Part shown: positions 34,044-42,645 of the stretch, one piece after another
How positions within the stretch are numbered: the first letter of the stretch is position 1
Layout: each line of letters starts with the position of its first letter
Assembly: GCA_023404955.1 (NCBI GenBank)
Contig: JAEXZY010000077.1
Span: 25,058-89,057, forward strand
DNA: 64,000 bases
DNA from: Actinomycetes bacterium
GTDB taxonomy: Bacteria; Actinomycetota; Actinomycetes; Mycobacteriales; Mycobacteriaceae
Reading direction: 5' to 3'
Notes under the pieces: generated by a model
What the model was told of the DNA's origin: nothing
What the model saw: only the letters and a program-made list of their open reading frames with translations
Database searches by the model: none
Made by a program: the position numbers and the translations under genes

Positions 34044-34820
34044 ATGATCTGGCTGCTCCAGTTCCCCCCTGTGCTTCTCGGCATTCTGTGGGTTGTCGTC
34101 ATCGTGGGGGTCTCCGTCGGCGGGCTGGTGCTGTTCCGCAAGGCGGTGTCGCACACCCGGTTGGAGAACGCGAACCCGGTGTCCAGTGCGGTGTTTCAGG
34201 TCGCAGGGGTGCTGTACGCCGTCCTGGTCGCGTTCGTCGTCGTGGTGGTGTGGGAACAGATGGGCGACGCCGAGGACGCCAGCGGCAAGGAAGCCTCGGC
34301 GGTCGCAGAACTGCTCCGCGATTCCGCTGCGATACCTGCGGCGAACCGGGCCGACGTGGAGCGCAGCCTGATCGCTTACACCCGCGACGTGATCGACAAC
34401 GAGTTCCCGCGGATGCGCCGCGGCGAGCCCATCTCCGAGCAATCCGAGGCGCTCGACAACGTGTGGGACTCGTATCTGAAGGTGCAGCCCGAGACCCGTA
34501 ACGAGATCGCGTTCTTCGACCACGCCATCGTGCGGCTGAACGATCTGAGCGCCAACAGGAAGTTGCGGGTGTCGACGGGTGAGGCCTCGGTACCGGGCGA
34601 ACTGTGGGTGCTTCTCATCGGTGGCGGTGCCGTGCTGATGGCGTTCACCTATCTGTTCGGTACGCGCGACCTGCTGGTGCACGGACTGGCGATCGGGCTG
34701 ACCGCGTCGCTGCTGGCCTTCGTGATGTACCTGATCTTCGCGCTGGAACATCCGTATGTCGGTGCGCTGTCGGTGCAGCCCACCTCGTTCATCAACGTGC
34801 TGAACTACTGGAACAGTTAA
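34044..34820 (+). CDS. DUF4239 (bestrophin-like) membrane protein
   Basis: Membrane protein of 258 aa with about four transmembrane segments: residues 3-31, 50-70, 190-212 and 218-240. A cytoplasmic helical domain lies between pairs. It contains VSSAVFQVAGVLYAVLVAFV and the C-terminal ALEHPYVGALSVQP, features of the DUF4239 bestrophin-like family. An anion-channel role has been proposed for the fold but is unproven here. It appears leaderless, and its stop overlaps the fprB stop. Confidence 0.83.
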   Translation: MIWLLQFPPVLLGILWVVVIVGVSVGGLVLFRKAVSHTRLENANPVSSAVFQVAGVLYAVLVAFVVVVVWEQMGDAEDASGKEASAVAELLRDSAAIPAANRADVERSLIAYTRDVIDNEFPRMRRGEPISEQSEALDNVWDSYLKVQPETRNEIAFFDHAIVRLNDLSANRKLRVSTGEASVPGELWVLLIGGGAVLMAFTYLFGTRDLLVHGLAIGLTASLLAFVMYLIFALEHPYVGALSVQPTSFINVLNYWNS

Positions 34821-36490
34821 CGCAGCAGGCCGGCCAGCAGCCGTCGATGCACCGGTTCGGCCGGCACGCTGGCGGCGATTTTCAGCATTTCGTCCACGGC
34901 GGTGAACTTCACGCGGGGCCGCTGCCCCTGGCCGCGACCCACCTCGGCGGCGTCGATCGCGCGCCAACCGGCAGCGTCGACGACCTCGGGTGCCCGGCCG
35001 CGCACGAACCGGTCCAGCGCCGAGGGCCGGTGGTTCGGCTCGGGCAGCAACCCCGCGTTGTAGTCGGCGACCAGCGTGTGCACGGTTTCCGCCGCGCACG
35101 ACTTGTTCGTGCCGATGAACCCCGTGGGACCGCGCTTGATCCAGCCGGCGACGTAGCTGCCGCGCACCGCGGCGCCGCCGTCGAGAACCCGGCCACCGTC
35201 ATTGGGGACGACGCCGGCGGCCTCGTCGAACGGCAGTCCCCGAATCGGCATGCCGCGGTAGCCGATTGACGTCAACACCGTGCCTGCGTCGAGTGTGACG
35301 ACCTCGTCGGTACCGGTGACCTGGAACTCCACTCCCGTGACCCGGTCCGCGCCGAGCACGCGCCGGGGGGTGAGGTTGTACGCGAACCGAATCCGCGGAC
35401 GGGTGATCGGGGCGGTGCTGTCACCGAGCTCGGCGAGGATCTCCAGCTTGCGGCGGGTCAGATCGTCGGTCGCCTCGGCGAGGTCCTCCCGGACCCGTTG
35501 ATGGTCGGCCGCGTCGAGCACCACATCGCATCGGGCCGTGAGTCCGATCAGTTCGGGCAGGGTGAACGCGGACGCCGCGGGGCCACGTCGCGCAGCGATC
35601 ACCACCTCGCGGATCTGCGACTCGCGCAGCGCCGCCAATGCGTGATCGGCGATGTCCGTGAGCGCCAAGGCTTCCGGCTCCGCGGTCAGTACACGCGCCA
35701 CGTCGAGGGCGACGTTGCCGTTCCCGACGACGATCACCCGCTCACCACTGAGATCGACGGGCAGACCGGCGAAGTCGGGATGGCCGTTGTACCAGGCGAC
35801 GAATTCCGTCGCGGTGCCCGCTCCGGGCAGGGTCATCCCCTCCACGTCGAGGCGCTTGTCGGTGGGTGCGCCGACCGCGTAGAGCACCGCATGGTGATGC
35901 TCGAGCATCTCGTCGTGCGTGAGGTCCGATCCCACCTCGACGTTGAGGTAGAACCGGAAGTCTCGGCGGGCGGCGATCTTGTCGAACAGCGCCGTCACGC
36001 GTTTGGTCGCCTGATGGTCCGGAGCCACGCCGGCACGCGCCAAACCGTATGGGGTGGGTAGCTTTTCGAACACGTTCACCTGAACGTTCGACTGGGTGAG
36101 CAGTTCGTCGGCGGCGTACATCGCGGCCGGCCCGGAGCCGACGATCGCAACCCGCAGCGGTTTGTCGCCGCGGGCATGCACCTCGGGCGCCTCCGGCACC
36201 GGGGCCAGCTTGGAGGTCGGCGGCAGCTTGCCCTCCCGCTGCGGATAGAAGCCGGCGTTGATCTCGACGAACGGCAACTGCTCGGCACTCAGTCGGCTGT
36301 CCGGGGCGATCGCTCCCACCGGGCAGGCCGACACACATGCGCCGCAGTCGACGCAGGCGTCGGGATCGATGAAGAGCATCTCGGCGGTGGCGAAGCCCGG
36401 TTCATCCGGCGAGGGATGAATGCAGTTGACCGGGCACGCGAAGACACAGGACCCGTCGCTGCAACACGACTGGGTGATCACATGGGGCAT
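34817..36490 (-). CDS. fprB: Ferredoxin/ferredoxin-NADP reductase FprB
   Basis: Fusion protein of 557 aa. Residues 1-65 form a seven-iron-type ferredoxin with cysteine clusters CCSDGSCVFACPVNC and CVDCGACVSACPVGA. The rest is an adrenodoxin-reductase-like FAD/NADPH oxidoreductase with VAIVGSGPAAMYAADELL (FAD), LARAGVAPDH and VIVVGNGNVALDVARVL (NADPH). It would pass electrons between NADPH and iron-sulfur or P450-type partners. The next gene on the left is convergent. The diiron oxygenase gene lies 25 bp upstream in the same direction and could receive electrons from it, which is inference from position. Confidence 0.94.
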   Translation of the reverse strand: MPHVITQSCCSDGSCVFACPVNCIHPSPDEPGFATAEMLFIDPDACVDCGACVSACPVGAIAPDSRLSAEQLPFVEINAGFYPQREGKLPPTSKLAPVPEAPEVHARGDKPLRVAIVGSGPAAMYAADELLTQSNVQVNVFEKLPTPYGLARAGVAPDHQATKRVTALFDKIAARRDFRFYLNVEVGSDLTHDEMLEHHHAVLYAVGAPTDKRLDVEGMTLPGAGTATEFVAWYNGHPDFAGLPVDLSGERVIVVGNGNVALDVARVLTAEPEALALTDIADHALAALRESQIREVVIAARRGPAASAFTLPELIGLTARCDVVLDAADHQRVREDLAEATDDLTRRKLEILAELGDSTAPITRPRIRFAYNLTPRRVLGADRVTGVEFQVTGTDEVVTLDAGTVLTSIGYRGMPIRGLPFDEAAGVVPNDGGRVLDGGAAVRGSYVAGWIKRGPTGFIGTNKSCAAETVHTLVADYNAGLLPEPNHRPSALDRFVRGRAPEVVDAAGWRAIDAAEVGRGQGQRPRVKFTAVDEMLKIAASVPAEPVHRRLLAGLLR

Positions 36491-36515
36491 GTTCTACCGC
36501 TGGTCTGTCGCCGGC

Positions 36516-37544
36516 CTACGCGACCGAGGCCAGGTGAGCGCGCTGCGGCTCGCTGCGGTAACGGCTGGGCCGCCCGCCGATCCGGCAGATGCGCCACATG
36601 AGCTTCGCGAATGGGTTCATCAACCCGGTGTCGTGGGCCAGCATTCGCACATCGCCGAACATGTCCCGCAGCATCTGCCGGGACTCAGGCGACTTGAAGA
36701 AGATCTCCTTGCGCACCGAGCGCGGGATGTCGAACTCTTTCCAGAACGCGCGCGGCGGCACGATGATCGCCGAGCACAGCACGCGCATCACCACCGGAAC
36801 GTAGAGCGAGAGCCAGAACCTCTTGCGGCGTGGCAGATCCGGCACGCGCTTGCGCAGGTACTCGTGGGCGAACGAGATGTGGCGGGCCTCCTCGGCGACG
36901 TGAATCGCCATGACTCGCTCCATGATCGGATGCAGCGCTTTGCCTTCGCGAAGCACGTTCTTCTGCGTGTGATCGATCGGCTCTTCGCCGGCCAGGATGC
37001 CGAACCAGAACGGGATCGGCAGCGGGCCCGCGACGAGTGGGATGGCGGGCTGAACCCACTTGAGCAGCTTGGGCATGCCCGGCACATCAGCGCCGATGCG
37101 ATTCACCATCTCCTGGAACATCAGGGTGTGGTTGCACTCTTCGACCGCCTCGTGCAGGCAGTAGCGGTACTCGGGCGAGCCGTTGGGGGTCCAGAACGCG
37201 TACTCCATCAGCCCCCGGATCAGGATCGACTCGAAGTGCAGACCGACCTTGGCGACGTTGGCCTGGCGCCACATGCCGATCTGGATCTGCCGCTCCTTGG
37301 ACTGCGAGCGGTACCACTCGTGCTTGCCGATCGGATCGGTCGCCGGCAAGATCCAGCGCTCGTCGTTCGGCGTGACCTCGAACTCGGGCGAGTCCCAGTC
37401 GATGTCGGTGTAGGGGTTGAAATTGCGCCGCACCGACCCCTCCGAGAGGGTCTTCAGCGTGTTGACGTACTCGGCGTCGTCGAAGACGTCCATATTCCTG
37501 CGCCAACGCCGAACGATCTTCGTGCGTGCTTCTTTGACTGCCAT
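36516..37544 (-). CDS. AurF-like diiron oxygenase family protein (Rv0885-like)
   Basis: Protein of 342 aa with a ferritin-like diiron pattern. The first helix pair includes LHEAVEECNHTLMFQEM (Glu and ExxH ligands) and the second AIHVAEEARHISFAHEYL. It resembles the p-aminobenzoate N-oxygenase AurF family, which oxidises aryl amines, but the mycobacterial substrate is unknown. The ATG is preceded by GGAGG. It is divergent from serC, and the CRP-type site at 37672-37687 lies in the shared 215-bp gap. fprB downstream could supply electrons. Confidence 0.88.
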   Translation of the reverse strand: MAVKEARTKIVRRWRRNMDVFDDAEYVNTLKTLSEGSVRRNFNPYTDIDWDSPEFEVTPNDERWILPATDPIGKHEWYRSQSKERQIQIGMWRQANVAKVGLHFESILIRGLMEYAFWTPNGSPEYRYCLHEAVEECNHTLMFQEMVNRIGADVPGMPKLLKWVQPAIPLVAGPLPIPFWFGILAGEEPIDHTQKNVLREGKALHPIMERVMAIHVAEEARHISFAHEYLRKRVPDLPRRKRFWLSLYVPVVMRVLCSAIIVPPRAFWKEFDIPRSVRKEIFFKSPESRQMLRDMFGDVRMLAHDTGLMNPFAKLMWRICRIGGRPSRYRSEPQRAHLASVA

Positions 37545-37671
37545 CGGGAGCCTCCATCCCTCGCGTGAGGTTTACATTCAAGTGCCCGTTGTCCAAGAAC
37601 AGTACCCGCGGTCCCAGCAATTGAACAGGGCGATTTCCTGAATGTGGGCTGAGCGCGTTATTCCGATCACA

Positions 37672-37687
37672 CGTGATGCACATCACA
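37672..37687. promoter_or_regulatory. CRP-type binding site upstream of serC
   Basis: CGTGA-N6-TCACA, one base from the TGTGA-N6-TCACA consensus, with inner symmetry GTGATG-CA-CATCAC. Its centre is about 80 bp upstream of the inferred leaderless serC start. M. tuberculosis Crp (Rv3676) is reported to activate serC, so the same control is likely. It could also act on the divergent diiron gene. Confidence 0.8.
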
Positions 37688-37747
37688 CACTGAGCGGCCG
37701 AGATGACCGGATGCCCACCGCATTAGATGCCCGCGCCACCCCGGTTC

Positions 37748-37753
37748 TACGCT
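37748..37753 (+). promoter_or_regulatory. -10 hexamer, leaderless serC
   Basis: TACGCT ends 6 nt before the serC ATG, with no Shine-Dalgarno sequence. Confidence 0.65.
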
Positions 37754-37759
37754 TGCCCC

Positions 37760-38875
37760 ATGGCTGCGGACCTGACGATTCCCGACGACCTCAAGCCCCG
37801 CGACGGCAGGTTCGGCTGCGGACCGTCCAAGGTGCGCCCCGAGCAACTGACCGCCCTCGCCGATGCCGGCCACCTGTTCGGCAGCTCGCACCGGCAGGCC
37901 CCGGTGAAGAACCTGGTCGGCCGCGTCCGGGACGGACTGCGCGAGCTGTTCTCGTTGCCCGACGGGTACGAGGTGATCCTCGGCAACGGCGGCTCCACTG
38001 CGTTCTGGGATGCCGCGGCGTTCGGGCTCGTCGACAAGCGATCGCTGCATCTGACCTATGGCGAGTTCAGCGCGAAGTTCGCCTCCGCGGTGGCCAAGAA
38101 CCCGTTCGTCGGCGACCCTGTGGTGATCAAGGCCGACGCCGGGAGTGCACCGGCGCCGACCAGCGACCCGTCCGTCGACGTCATCGCCTGGGCACACAAC
38201 GAGACCTCCACCGGCGTCGCCGTCGGAGTGCAGCGCCCCGACGGCGCGGGTGATGCGCTGATCGTCATCGACGCGACCTCGGCGGCCGGCGGACTGCCCG
38301 TCGACATCACCGCCGCCGACACCTACTACTTCGCGCCGCAGAAGAATTTCGCGGGCGACGGCGGCCTGTGGATCGCGCTGATGTCGCCGGCCGCGCTGGC
38401 CCGCGTCGAGGCCATTGCCGCCTCCGGCCGCTGGGTGCCCGAGTTCCTGTCCCTGCCCATCGCGATCGACAACAGCGTCAAGAACCAGACCTACAACACC
38501 CCCGCGATCGGCACGCTCGTGCTGCTGGCCGAGCAGATCGACTGGCTGCTGGGCAACGGTGGCCTGGACTGGGCGACCAAGCGCACCGCGGACTCGTCGT
38601 CGCGGCTGTACTCCTGGGCGGAGGCTTCGTCGTTCGCCACCCCGTTCGTCACCGACCCGGCGTTGCGCTCGGCCGTCGTCGGCACCGTCGACTTCAATGA
38701 CGACGTCGACGCCGCGGCCGTGGCCAAGACGCTGCGCGCGAACGGCATCGTCGACACCGAGCCGTACCGCAAGCTCGGCCGCAACCAACTGCGGGTGGGC
38801 ATGTTCCCGGCGGTGGAGCCGGACGACGTGAGCGCGCTGACGGCCTGCGTCGACTGGGTGGTCGAGCGGTTGTAG
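37760..38875 (+). CDS. serC: Phosphoserine aminotransferase
   Basis: PLP-dependent class V aminotransferase of 371 aa. It converts 3-phosphohydroxypyruvate to phosphoserine with glutamate as amino donor, in serine and pyridoxine synthesis. The PLP-binding lysine is Lys195 in FAPQKNFAGDGG. HNETSTGVA, IVIDATSAAGGLPVD and the N-terminal DGRFGCGPSKVRPEQ fit the mycobacterial SerC group. The start ATG lies 6 nt after TACGCT, and a CRP-type site sits 73 bp upstream. It is followed by sepH after 88 bp. Confidence 0.95.
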   Translation: MAADLTIPDDLKPRDGRFGCGPSKVRPEQLTALADAGHLFGSSHRQAPVKNLVGRVRDGLRELFSLPDGYEVILGNGGSTAFWDAAAFGLVDKRSLHLTYGEFSAKFASAVAKNPFVGDPVVIKADAGSAPAPTSDPSVDVIAWAHNETSTGVAVGVQRPDGAGDALIVIDATSAAGGLPVDITAADTYYFAPQKNFAGDGGLWIALMSPAALARVEAIAASGRWVPEFLSLPIAIDNSVKNQTYNTPAIGTLVLLAEQIDWLLGNGGLDWATKRTADSSSRLYSWAEASSFATPFVTDPALRSAVVGTVDFNDDVDAAAVAKTLRANGIVDTEPYRKLGRNQLRVGMFPAVEPDDVSALTACVDWVVERL

Positions 38876-38963
38876 CGACTGCCGCGTGTCACCGCGGTAA
38901 CGAGGAGATAACGCAGTAGGGTGACCGCGTATCGGGCTCAGCGCAGCCCGAGAGGAGGTCGCC

Positions 38964-39791
38964 ATGCGGGAACTGAAGGTCGTCGGACTCGAGGTCAACG
39001 GCACACGGATCATCTGCGAGACCGACGACTCCGGCGAGAAGTTCGTGCTGCGCTCCGATGAGCGACTCAAGGCCGCCGTGCGCGGCGACCGGGCCGGCTC
39101 CAACCAGACCACGATCGATGTCGAGGTGCCGAACGTGCTGCGCCCCCGTGAGATTCAAGCCAAGATCCGCGCCGGAGCCTCGGTGGAGCAGGTCGCCACC
39201 GCAGCGGGCGTCGACATCGCCCGCGTGGAACGCTTCGCCCACCCCGTCCTGCTCGAGCGCTCCCGCGCCGCAGAGCTCGCCACCGCCGCACACCCTGTGC
39301 TGTCCGACGGCCCGTCGGTCCTGACGCTGCTGGAGACGGTCACCGCCGCGCTGATCGCGCGCGGGCTCGACCCCGAGAAGACCGAGTGGGACGCCTGGCG
39401 CAACGAGGACGGCCGCTGGACAGTGCAGATGGGGTGGAAAGCCGGCATGTCCGACAACGTCGCGCACTTCCGGTACGCACCGGGCGCCCACGGCGGCACG
39501 GTGACTGCGTTCGACGACGCCGCCTACCAGCTGATCGACCCGACCTATGCCCGGCCGCTGCGGCCACTCGCCCCGGTGGCGCAACTCGCCCTCGGCGATC
39601 CCGAGCCGGTCGCAACGGCACCGGCTCCGCTGGCCGCTCCCCCGGCGGCGCCGACACCCGAACCGGCGCCGGTGGTCGACGAGACCCCCAGCGCCGAGGT
39701 CAAGCCGTCGCGCCCGAAGAAGGCCCGACCCACCGTCCCGGCGTGGGAGGACGTGCTGCTAGGCGTACGTTCCAGCGGCGGCCAGCGCTAA
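38964..39791 (+). CDS. sepH: Septation protein SepH
   Basis: Cell-division regulator of 275 aa that in actinobacteria binds and stimulates FtsZ assembly. It has the N-terminal DUF3071 domain (MRELKVVGLEVNGTRIICE to about residue 165) with a helix-turn-helix-like stretch VEQVATAAGVDIARVERFAH. A Pro/Ala-rich linker and a basic C-terminal tail (KPSRPKKARPTVPAWEDV) follow. A very strong Shine-Dalgarno (GAGAGGAGG) precedes the ATG, and TAGGGT at 38920-38925 may be its -10. The 3' end overlaps the antisense DUF2537 gene by 33 bp. Confidence 0.92.
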   Translation: MRELKVVGLEVNGTRIICETDDSGEKFVLRSDERLKAAVRGDRAGSNQTTIDVEVPNVLRPREIQAKIRAGASVEQVATAAGVDIARVERFAHPVLLERSRAAELATAAHPVLSDGPSVLTLLETVTAALIARGLDPEKTEWDAWRNEDGRWTVQMGWKAGMSDNVAHFRYAPGAHGGTVTAFDDAAYQLIDPTYARPLRPLAPVAQLALGDPEPVATAPAPLAAPPAAPTPEPAPVVDETPSAEVKPSRPKKARPTVPAWEDVLLGVRSSGGQR

Positions 39792-40043
39792 CAGCCCGAC
39801 CCAGGCAGCGGCCACACCGACACCCGCTCCGAGTACGAGCCAGCGCCACACCGGCGCCTTGCGCCAGCCCCACACTGTCGGGGCGAGCCCGCCGACGGCG
39901 ACGATATTCAACCCGATCGCGAGCAGCGGGTTCACTCGCATCAGCCCGATACCCAAGACGATTAGTACCGCGGCGAGAACGGCGGCGACGAACGCCGCAA
40001 CGGTCAGCCCGGTACCCCAGGGGGTCGGCTCGTGGGGCTTCAC
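39759..40043 (-). CDS. DUF2537 membrane protein (Rv0882-like)
   Basis: Small membrane protein of 94 aa with three hydrophobic segments (about residues 12-33, 40-58 and 68-90) and an N-terminal PHEPTPWGTG. It fits mycobacterial DUF2537, function unknown. The GTG start overlaps the stop of the rRNA methylase as GTGA, so it is the second gene of that operon, as in M. tuberculosis Rv0881-Rv0882. Its last 33 bp lie opposite the end of sepH. Confidence 0.85.
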   Translation of the reverse strand: MKPHEPTPWGTGLTVAAFVAAVLAAVLIVLGIGLMRVNPLLAIGLNIVAVGGLAPTVWGWRKAPVWRWLVLGAGVGVAAAWVGLLALAAAGTYA

Positions 40044-40873
40044 GGCGCGAGCCTATCCCGCTCATAGAAGGCCAACGCCGCTGCTGTGGCGACGTTGAGC
40101 GAATCCGTTCCGCGCGACATCGGAATGCGTGCGCGTACATCACAGGCGCGCATCGTGTGCTCGGCCAGACCCGGCCCCTCCGCCCCGACCAGGATGCCCA
40201 CCTTGTCGCCGGTCAGGGCGGCAAAAGCGTCCGCCAGCCGCTGCGCACCACCATCCGGAGTCATGGCGACCAGGCGGAAACCATTGTCGCGCAATAGGTT
40301 CAGATCCCCTGGCCAGCTCTGCGCCCGCGCGAACGGTACCAGCAGCGCATGCCCCATCGAGACGCGCACGGCTCGGCGGTACAGCGGGTCTGCACATCCC
40401 GCGCCGAAGATCACTGCGCCCACCCCCAACCCCGCGGCGTTGCGGAAGATCGAGCCGAGGTTCTCGTGGTCGTTGACCCCCTCCAGCACCGCCACCGTCC
40501 GCACCCCGTCGAGCACCTCGGGCACCGTCAGCTCCGCGGCGCGCGACGCCGACGCCAGCACACCGCGGTTGAGATGGAAGCCGACGACCTCTGCCATCAC
40601 CTCGGCACTCGCCCGGTAGTACGGCGCGTCGCAACCGTCGAGGTCGGCGCCGAGCTCGGTCAACCGGCGGTCGGTGCCCAGCAGCGCACGGGGGCGGAAG
40701 CGGGACGCCAGCATGCGCTGAACCACCAGTACGCCCTCGGCGATCACCAAGCCTTTGCCACTGGGCAGATCGGGCCGCCGGTCGACGCTGTTGAGGTCGC
40801 GGAAATCGTCCAATCGCGGATCGGCAGGGTCGTCGACATCGACGACGAACGCGGCGGGCACGGCGACCGACAC
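40040..40873 (-). CDS. SpoU-family rRNA/tRNA 2'-O-methyltransferase (Rv0881-like)
   Basis: SPOUT-fold RNA methyltransferase of 277 aa that would methylate a ribose 2'-OH using S-adenosylmethionine. The three SpoU motifs are visible: EGVNDHENLGSIFRNAAGLG (motif 1), VGILVGAEGPGLAEHTM (motif 2) and IPMSRGTDSLNVATAAALAF (motif 3, knot). The N-terminal region is a substrate-binding domain. The start is a GTG 32 bp from the divergent DUF2530 gene. The target nucleotide is unknown. Confidence 0.92.
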   Translation of the reverse strand: MSVAVPAAFVVDVDDPADPRLDDFRDLNSVDRRPDLPSGKGLVIAEGVLVVQRMLASRFRPRALLGTDRRLTELGADLDGCDAPYYRASAEVMAEVVGFHLNRGVLASASRAAELTVPEVLDGVRTVAVLEGVNDHENLGSIFRNAAGLGVGAVIFGAGCADPLYRRAVRVSMGHALLVPFARAQSWPGDLNLLRDNGFRLVAMTPDGGAQRLADAFAALTGDKVGILVGAEGPGLAEHTMRACDVRARIPMSRGTDSLNVATAAALAFYERDRLAP

Positions 40874-40905
40874 TACCGACGGCCGATCGGTTACGTTGGG
40901 CCGCG

Positions 40906-41154
40906 ATGACGACCTCTCCCCCGGAACCGCCGCCGCTGCCGCGCAGTCTGACCTCGCCGTGGCCGGTCATCGTCGTGATCACTGCCGGATGGCTGATCGT
41001 GACGGTTCTCGCGTTCACGGTCGGATCGCTGGCGCCGTGGCGGCCCGTCAGCCTGGCCGGTCTGGGAGTAGGCGTTATTGGCACGTCGATCTTTCTGTGG
41101 CAACGTCACGCGGTGCGCCGCGGATCGCGCGGGGCACAGAGCGGCTTGGACTGA
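40906..41154 (+). CDS. DUF2530 membrane protein (Rv0879c-like)
   Basis: Protein of 82 aa with a proline-rich start (SPPEPPPLPRSL), two transmembrane segments (WPVIVVITAGWLIVTVLAF and VSLAGLGVGVIGTSIFLW) and a basic tail. It matches actinobacterial DUF2530. A -10-like TACGTT lies 8 nt before the ATG. The next gene starts 17 bp after its stop. The MarR gene that sits at this point in M. tuberculosis (Rv0880) is missing. Confidence 0.82.
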   Translation: MTTSPPEPPPLPRSLTSPWPVIVVITAGWLIVTVLAFTVGSLAPWRPVSLAGLGVGVIGTSIFLWQRHAVRRGSRGAQSGLD

Positions 41155-41171
41155 TCAGAGGAGAACCCGTC

Positions 41172-41627
41172 ATGGCGGCGCCCATTCTGCAAGCGCAGAT
41201 CGACATCAACGCACCGGTCTCGACCGTGTGGAAGCTGGTCTCCGATGTGGAGCGCATGCCGCAGTGGAGCCCGCAGTGCCGGTGGACGAAGGCGATCGGC
41301 GGGGTCCGTCAGGGCGCCCGCATGGTCAACGTGAACCGCCGCGGAAAGTTGTTCTGGCCCACGACCGCTCGCATCACCGAGCTCGTGCCCGAGAAGAAGC
41401 TGGCGTTCAAGGTCAGCGAGAACCACACGGTCTGGAGCTACGAACTCGAACCCACCGACGCCGGCACCCGACTGGTGGAGACGCGCCGCGCCGAGAACGG
41501 CACCACCACCGCGGTGTCAGCGTTCGCAGTCGACAAGTTCATGGGCGGAGAGACCAGCTTCGAGCAGGAACTCATCGAGGGCATGAACGACTCGCTGGCG
41601 CGCATCAAGGCTGCCGCCGAGCGTTAG
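41172..41627 (+). CDS. SRPBCC-fold (START/polyketide cyclase-like) protein
   Basis: SRPBCC superfamily protein of 151 aa. Typical elements are the first strand QAQIDINAPVSTVWKLVSD, the following WSPQCRWTKAIGG and the C-terminal helix FEQELIEGMNDSLARIKAAA. Such folds bind hydrophobic ligands in a deep pocket or act as cyclases or lyases. No active-site residues allow a choice. AGAGGAG precedes the ATG. Its stop overlaps that of the convergent DUF3027 gene. Confidence 0.85.
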   Translation: MAAPILQAQIDINAPVSTVWKLVSDVERMPQWSPQCRWTKAIGGVRQGARMVNVNRRGKLFWPTTARITELVPEKKLAFKVSENHTVWSYELEPTDAGTRLVETRRAENGTTTAVSAFAVDKFMGGETSFEQELIEGMNDSLARIKAAAER

Positions 41628-42556
41628 GAGCGCTCCTCGGTGCGCTCCACCAGATCCAGCACACCGTCGTCGAACGGGTCGTACTGGGGCGACCCGGCGC
41701 CCTTCGGCGCCGGTGTGTCGGAATGGGCTCCGCACCCGTATTCGGCGTCGACCACACGCCCGTCGGCCGCGTACTCGTTGGCGCACACCCCGAACATCAC
41801 GCCCAACGCGCCGCCCAGGGGAACGTAGAACCCGCAGTCCCGGCACTGCCGACGGGTGGCGCGCGCCATCGCCGAACCGGGACCGAAGTCGCCGTCGTGC
41901 CAGCGCTGCGCCGCGTCGGCGCGCCCCCACAGACTCAGGACCTGACGACGGCCCAGTCCGACCTCGACCGCCACCTCGTCGATCTGCGGGTCGCCGGTGC
42001 CCATGAATCCCGGTACCAGGCGCGGATCGTCGGCGGGCGGCGCCAGCAGATCGCCGGGACCGAGATCGCCCGCGCGGACCCGCTCCTCCCACGGCACCCA
42101 CTCCGGCGCCAGCAACGCCGACGGGCCGGGGACGAGGACGACCTCGCTGATCGTGGAATGCGTGGCGCCCGGGCAGGCCGCCACCACGACGGCCCACTGC
42201 CAGCCCCGATAGCCGGGCAGCTCCGCGACGAACCGGTGGGTGGCCGAGGACGAGTCTTCGACCTCGGCGCCGAGATACTCGCCGACGGTGTCGGCGCCGC
42301 TGGAGTCAGCGATCGCGGACCGGGCGTCGTCGATCGCACCGCGCAGCATCGCTTCGAGCTCTGCGGACATCGGCTCGGGCTCTGCCGGCACGTCGACTGA
42401 CGCCGCCTCGGCGGCCTCCGTCGGCTCGGTCGCTTCGACCGGCTCGGTCGCTTCAACCGGGTCGGCCGGCTCCGTGGCCTCAACCGGCTCGCTCGGCTCA
42501 ACGGCCTCGATCGGCTGCTCGGCCTCGGGCGAGGAGGGTTCGTTCTCGCTGTCCAT
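41624..42556 (-). CDS. DUF3027 family protein (Rv0877-like)
   Basis: Protein of 310 aa. The first 60 residues are an acidic low-complexity stretch of repeated EPVEATEP-like units, unlike the rest. The conserved domain follows (from about residue 62), including YRGWQWAVVVAACPGATHS. A cysteine set CRDCGFYVPLGG, then GVCANEYAADGR and EYGCGAHSD, suggests zinc binding. The family is common in actinobacteria and uncharacterised. It is divergent from the MFS gene and in the same order as Rv0877-Rv0876c. Confidence 0.88.
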   Translation of the reverse strand: MDSENEPSSPEAEQPIEAVEPSEPVEATEPADPVEATEPVEATEPTEAAEAASVDVPAEPEPMSAELEAMLRGAIDDARSAIADSSGADTVGEYLGAEVEDSSSATHRFVAELPGYRGWQWAVVVAACPGATHSTISEVVLVPGPSALLAPEWVPWEERVRAGDLGPGDLLAPPADDPRLVPGFMGTGDPQIDEVAVEVGLGRRQVLSLWGRADAAQRWHDGDFGPGSAMARATRRQCRDCGFYVPLGGALGVMFGVCANEYAADGRVVDAEYGCGAHSDTPAPKGAGSPQYDPFDDGVLDLVERTEERS

Positions 42557-42645
42557 CGGTGTTCATCTTGCCCGACGGAGCCGGTCGCGAGCCACACCGG
42601 TTGGCTGCACGTCCACTGTCGCCGCCATGGGGGAGAATCGAGCGC

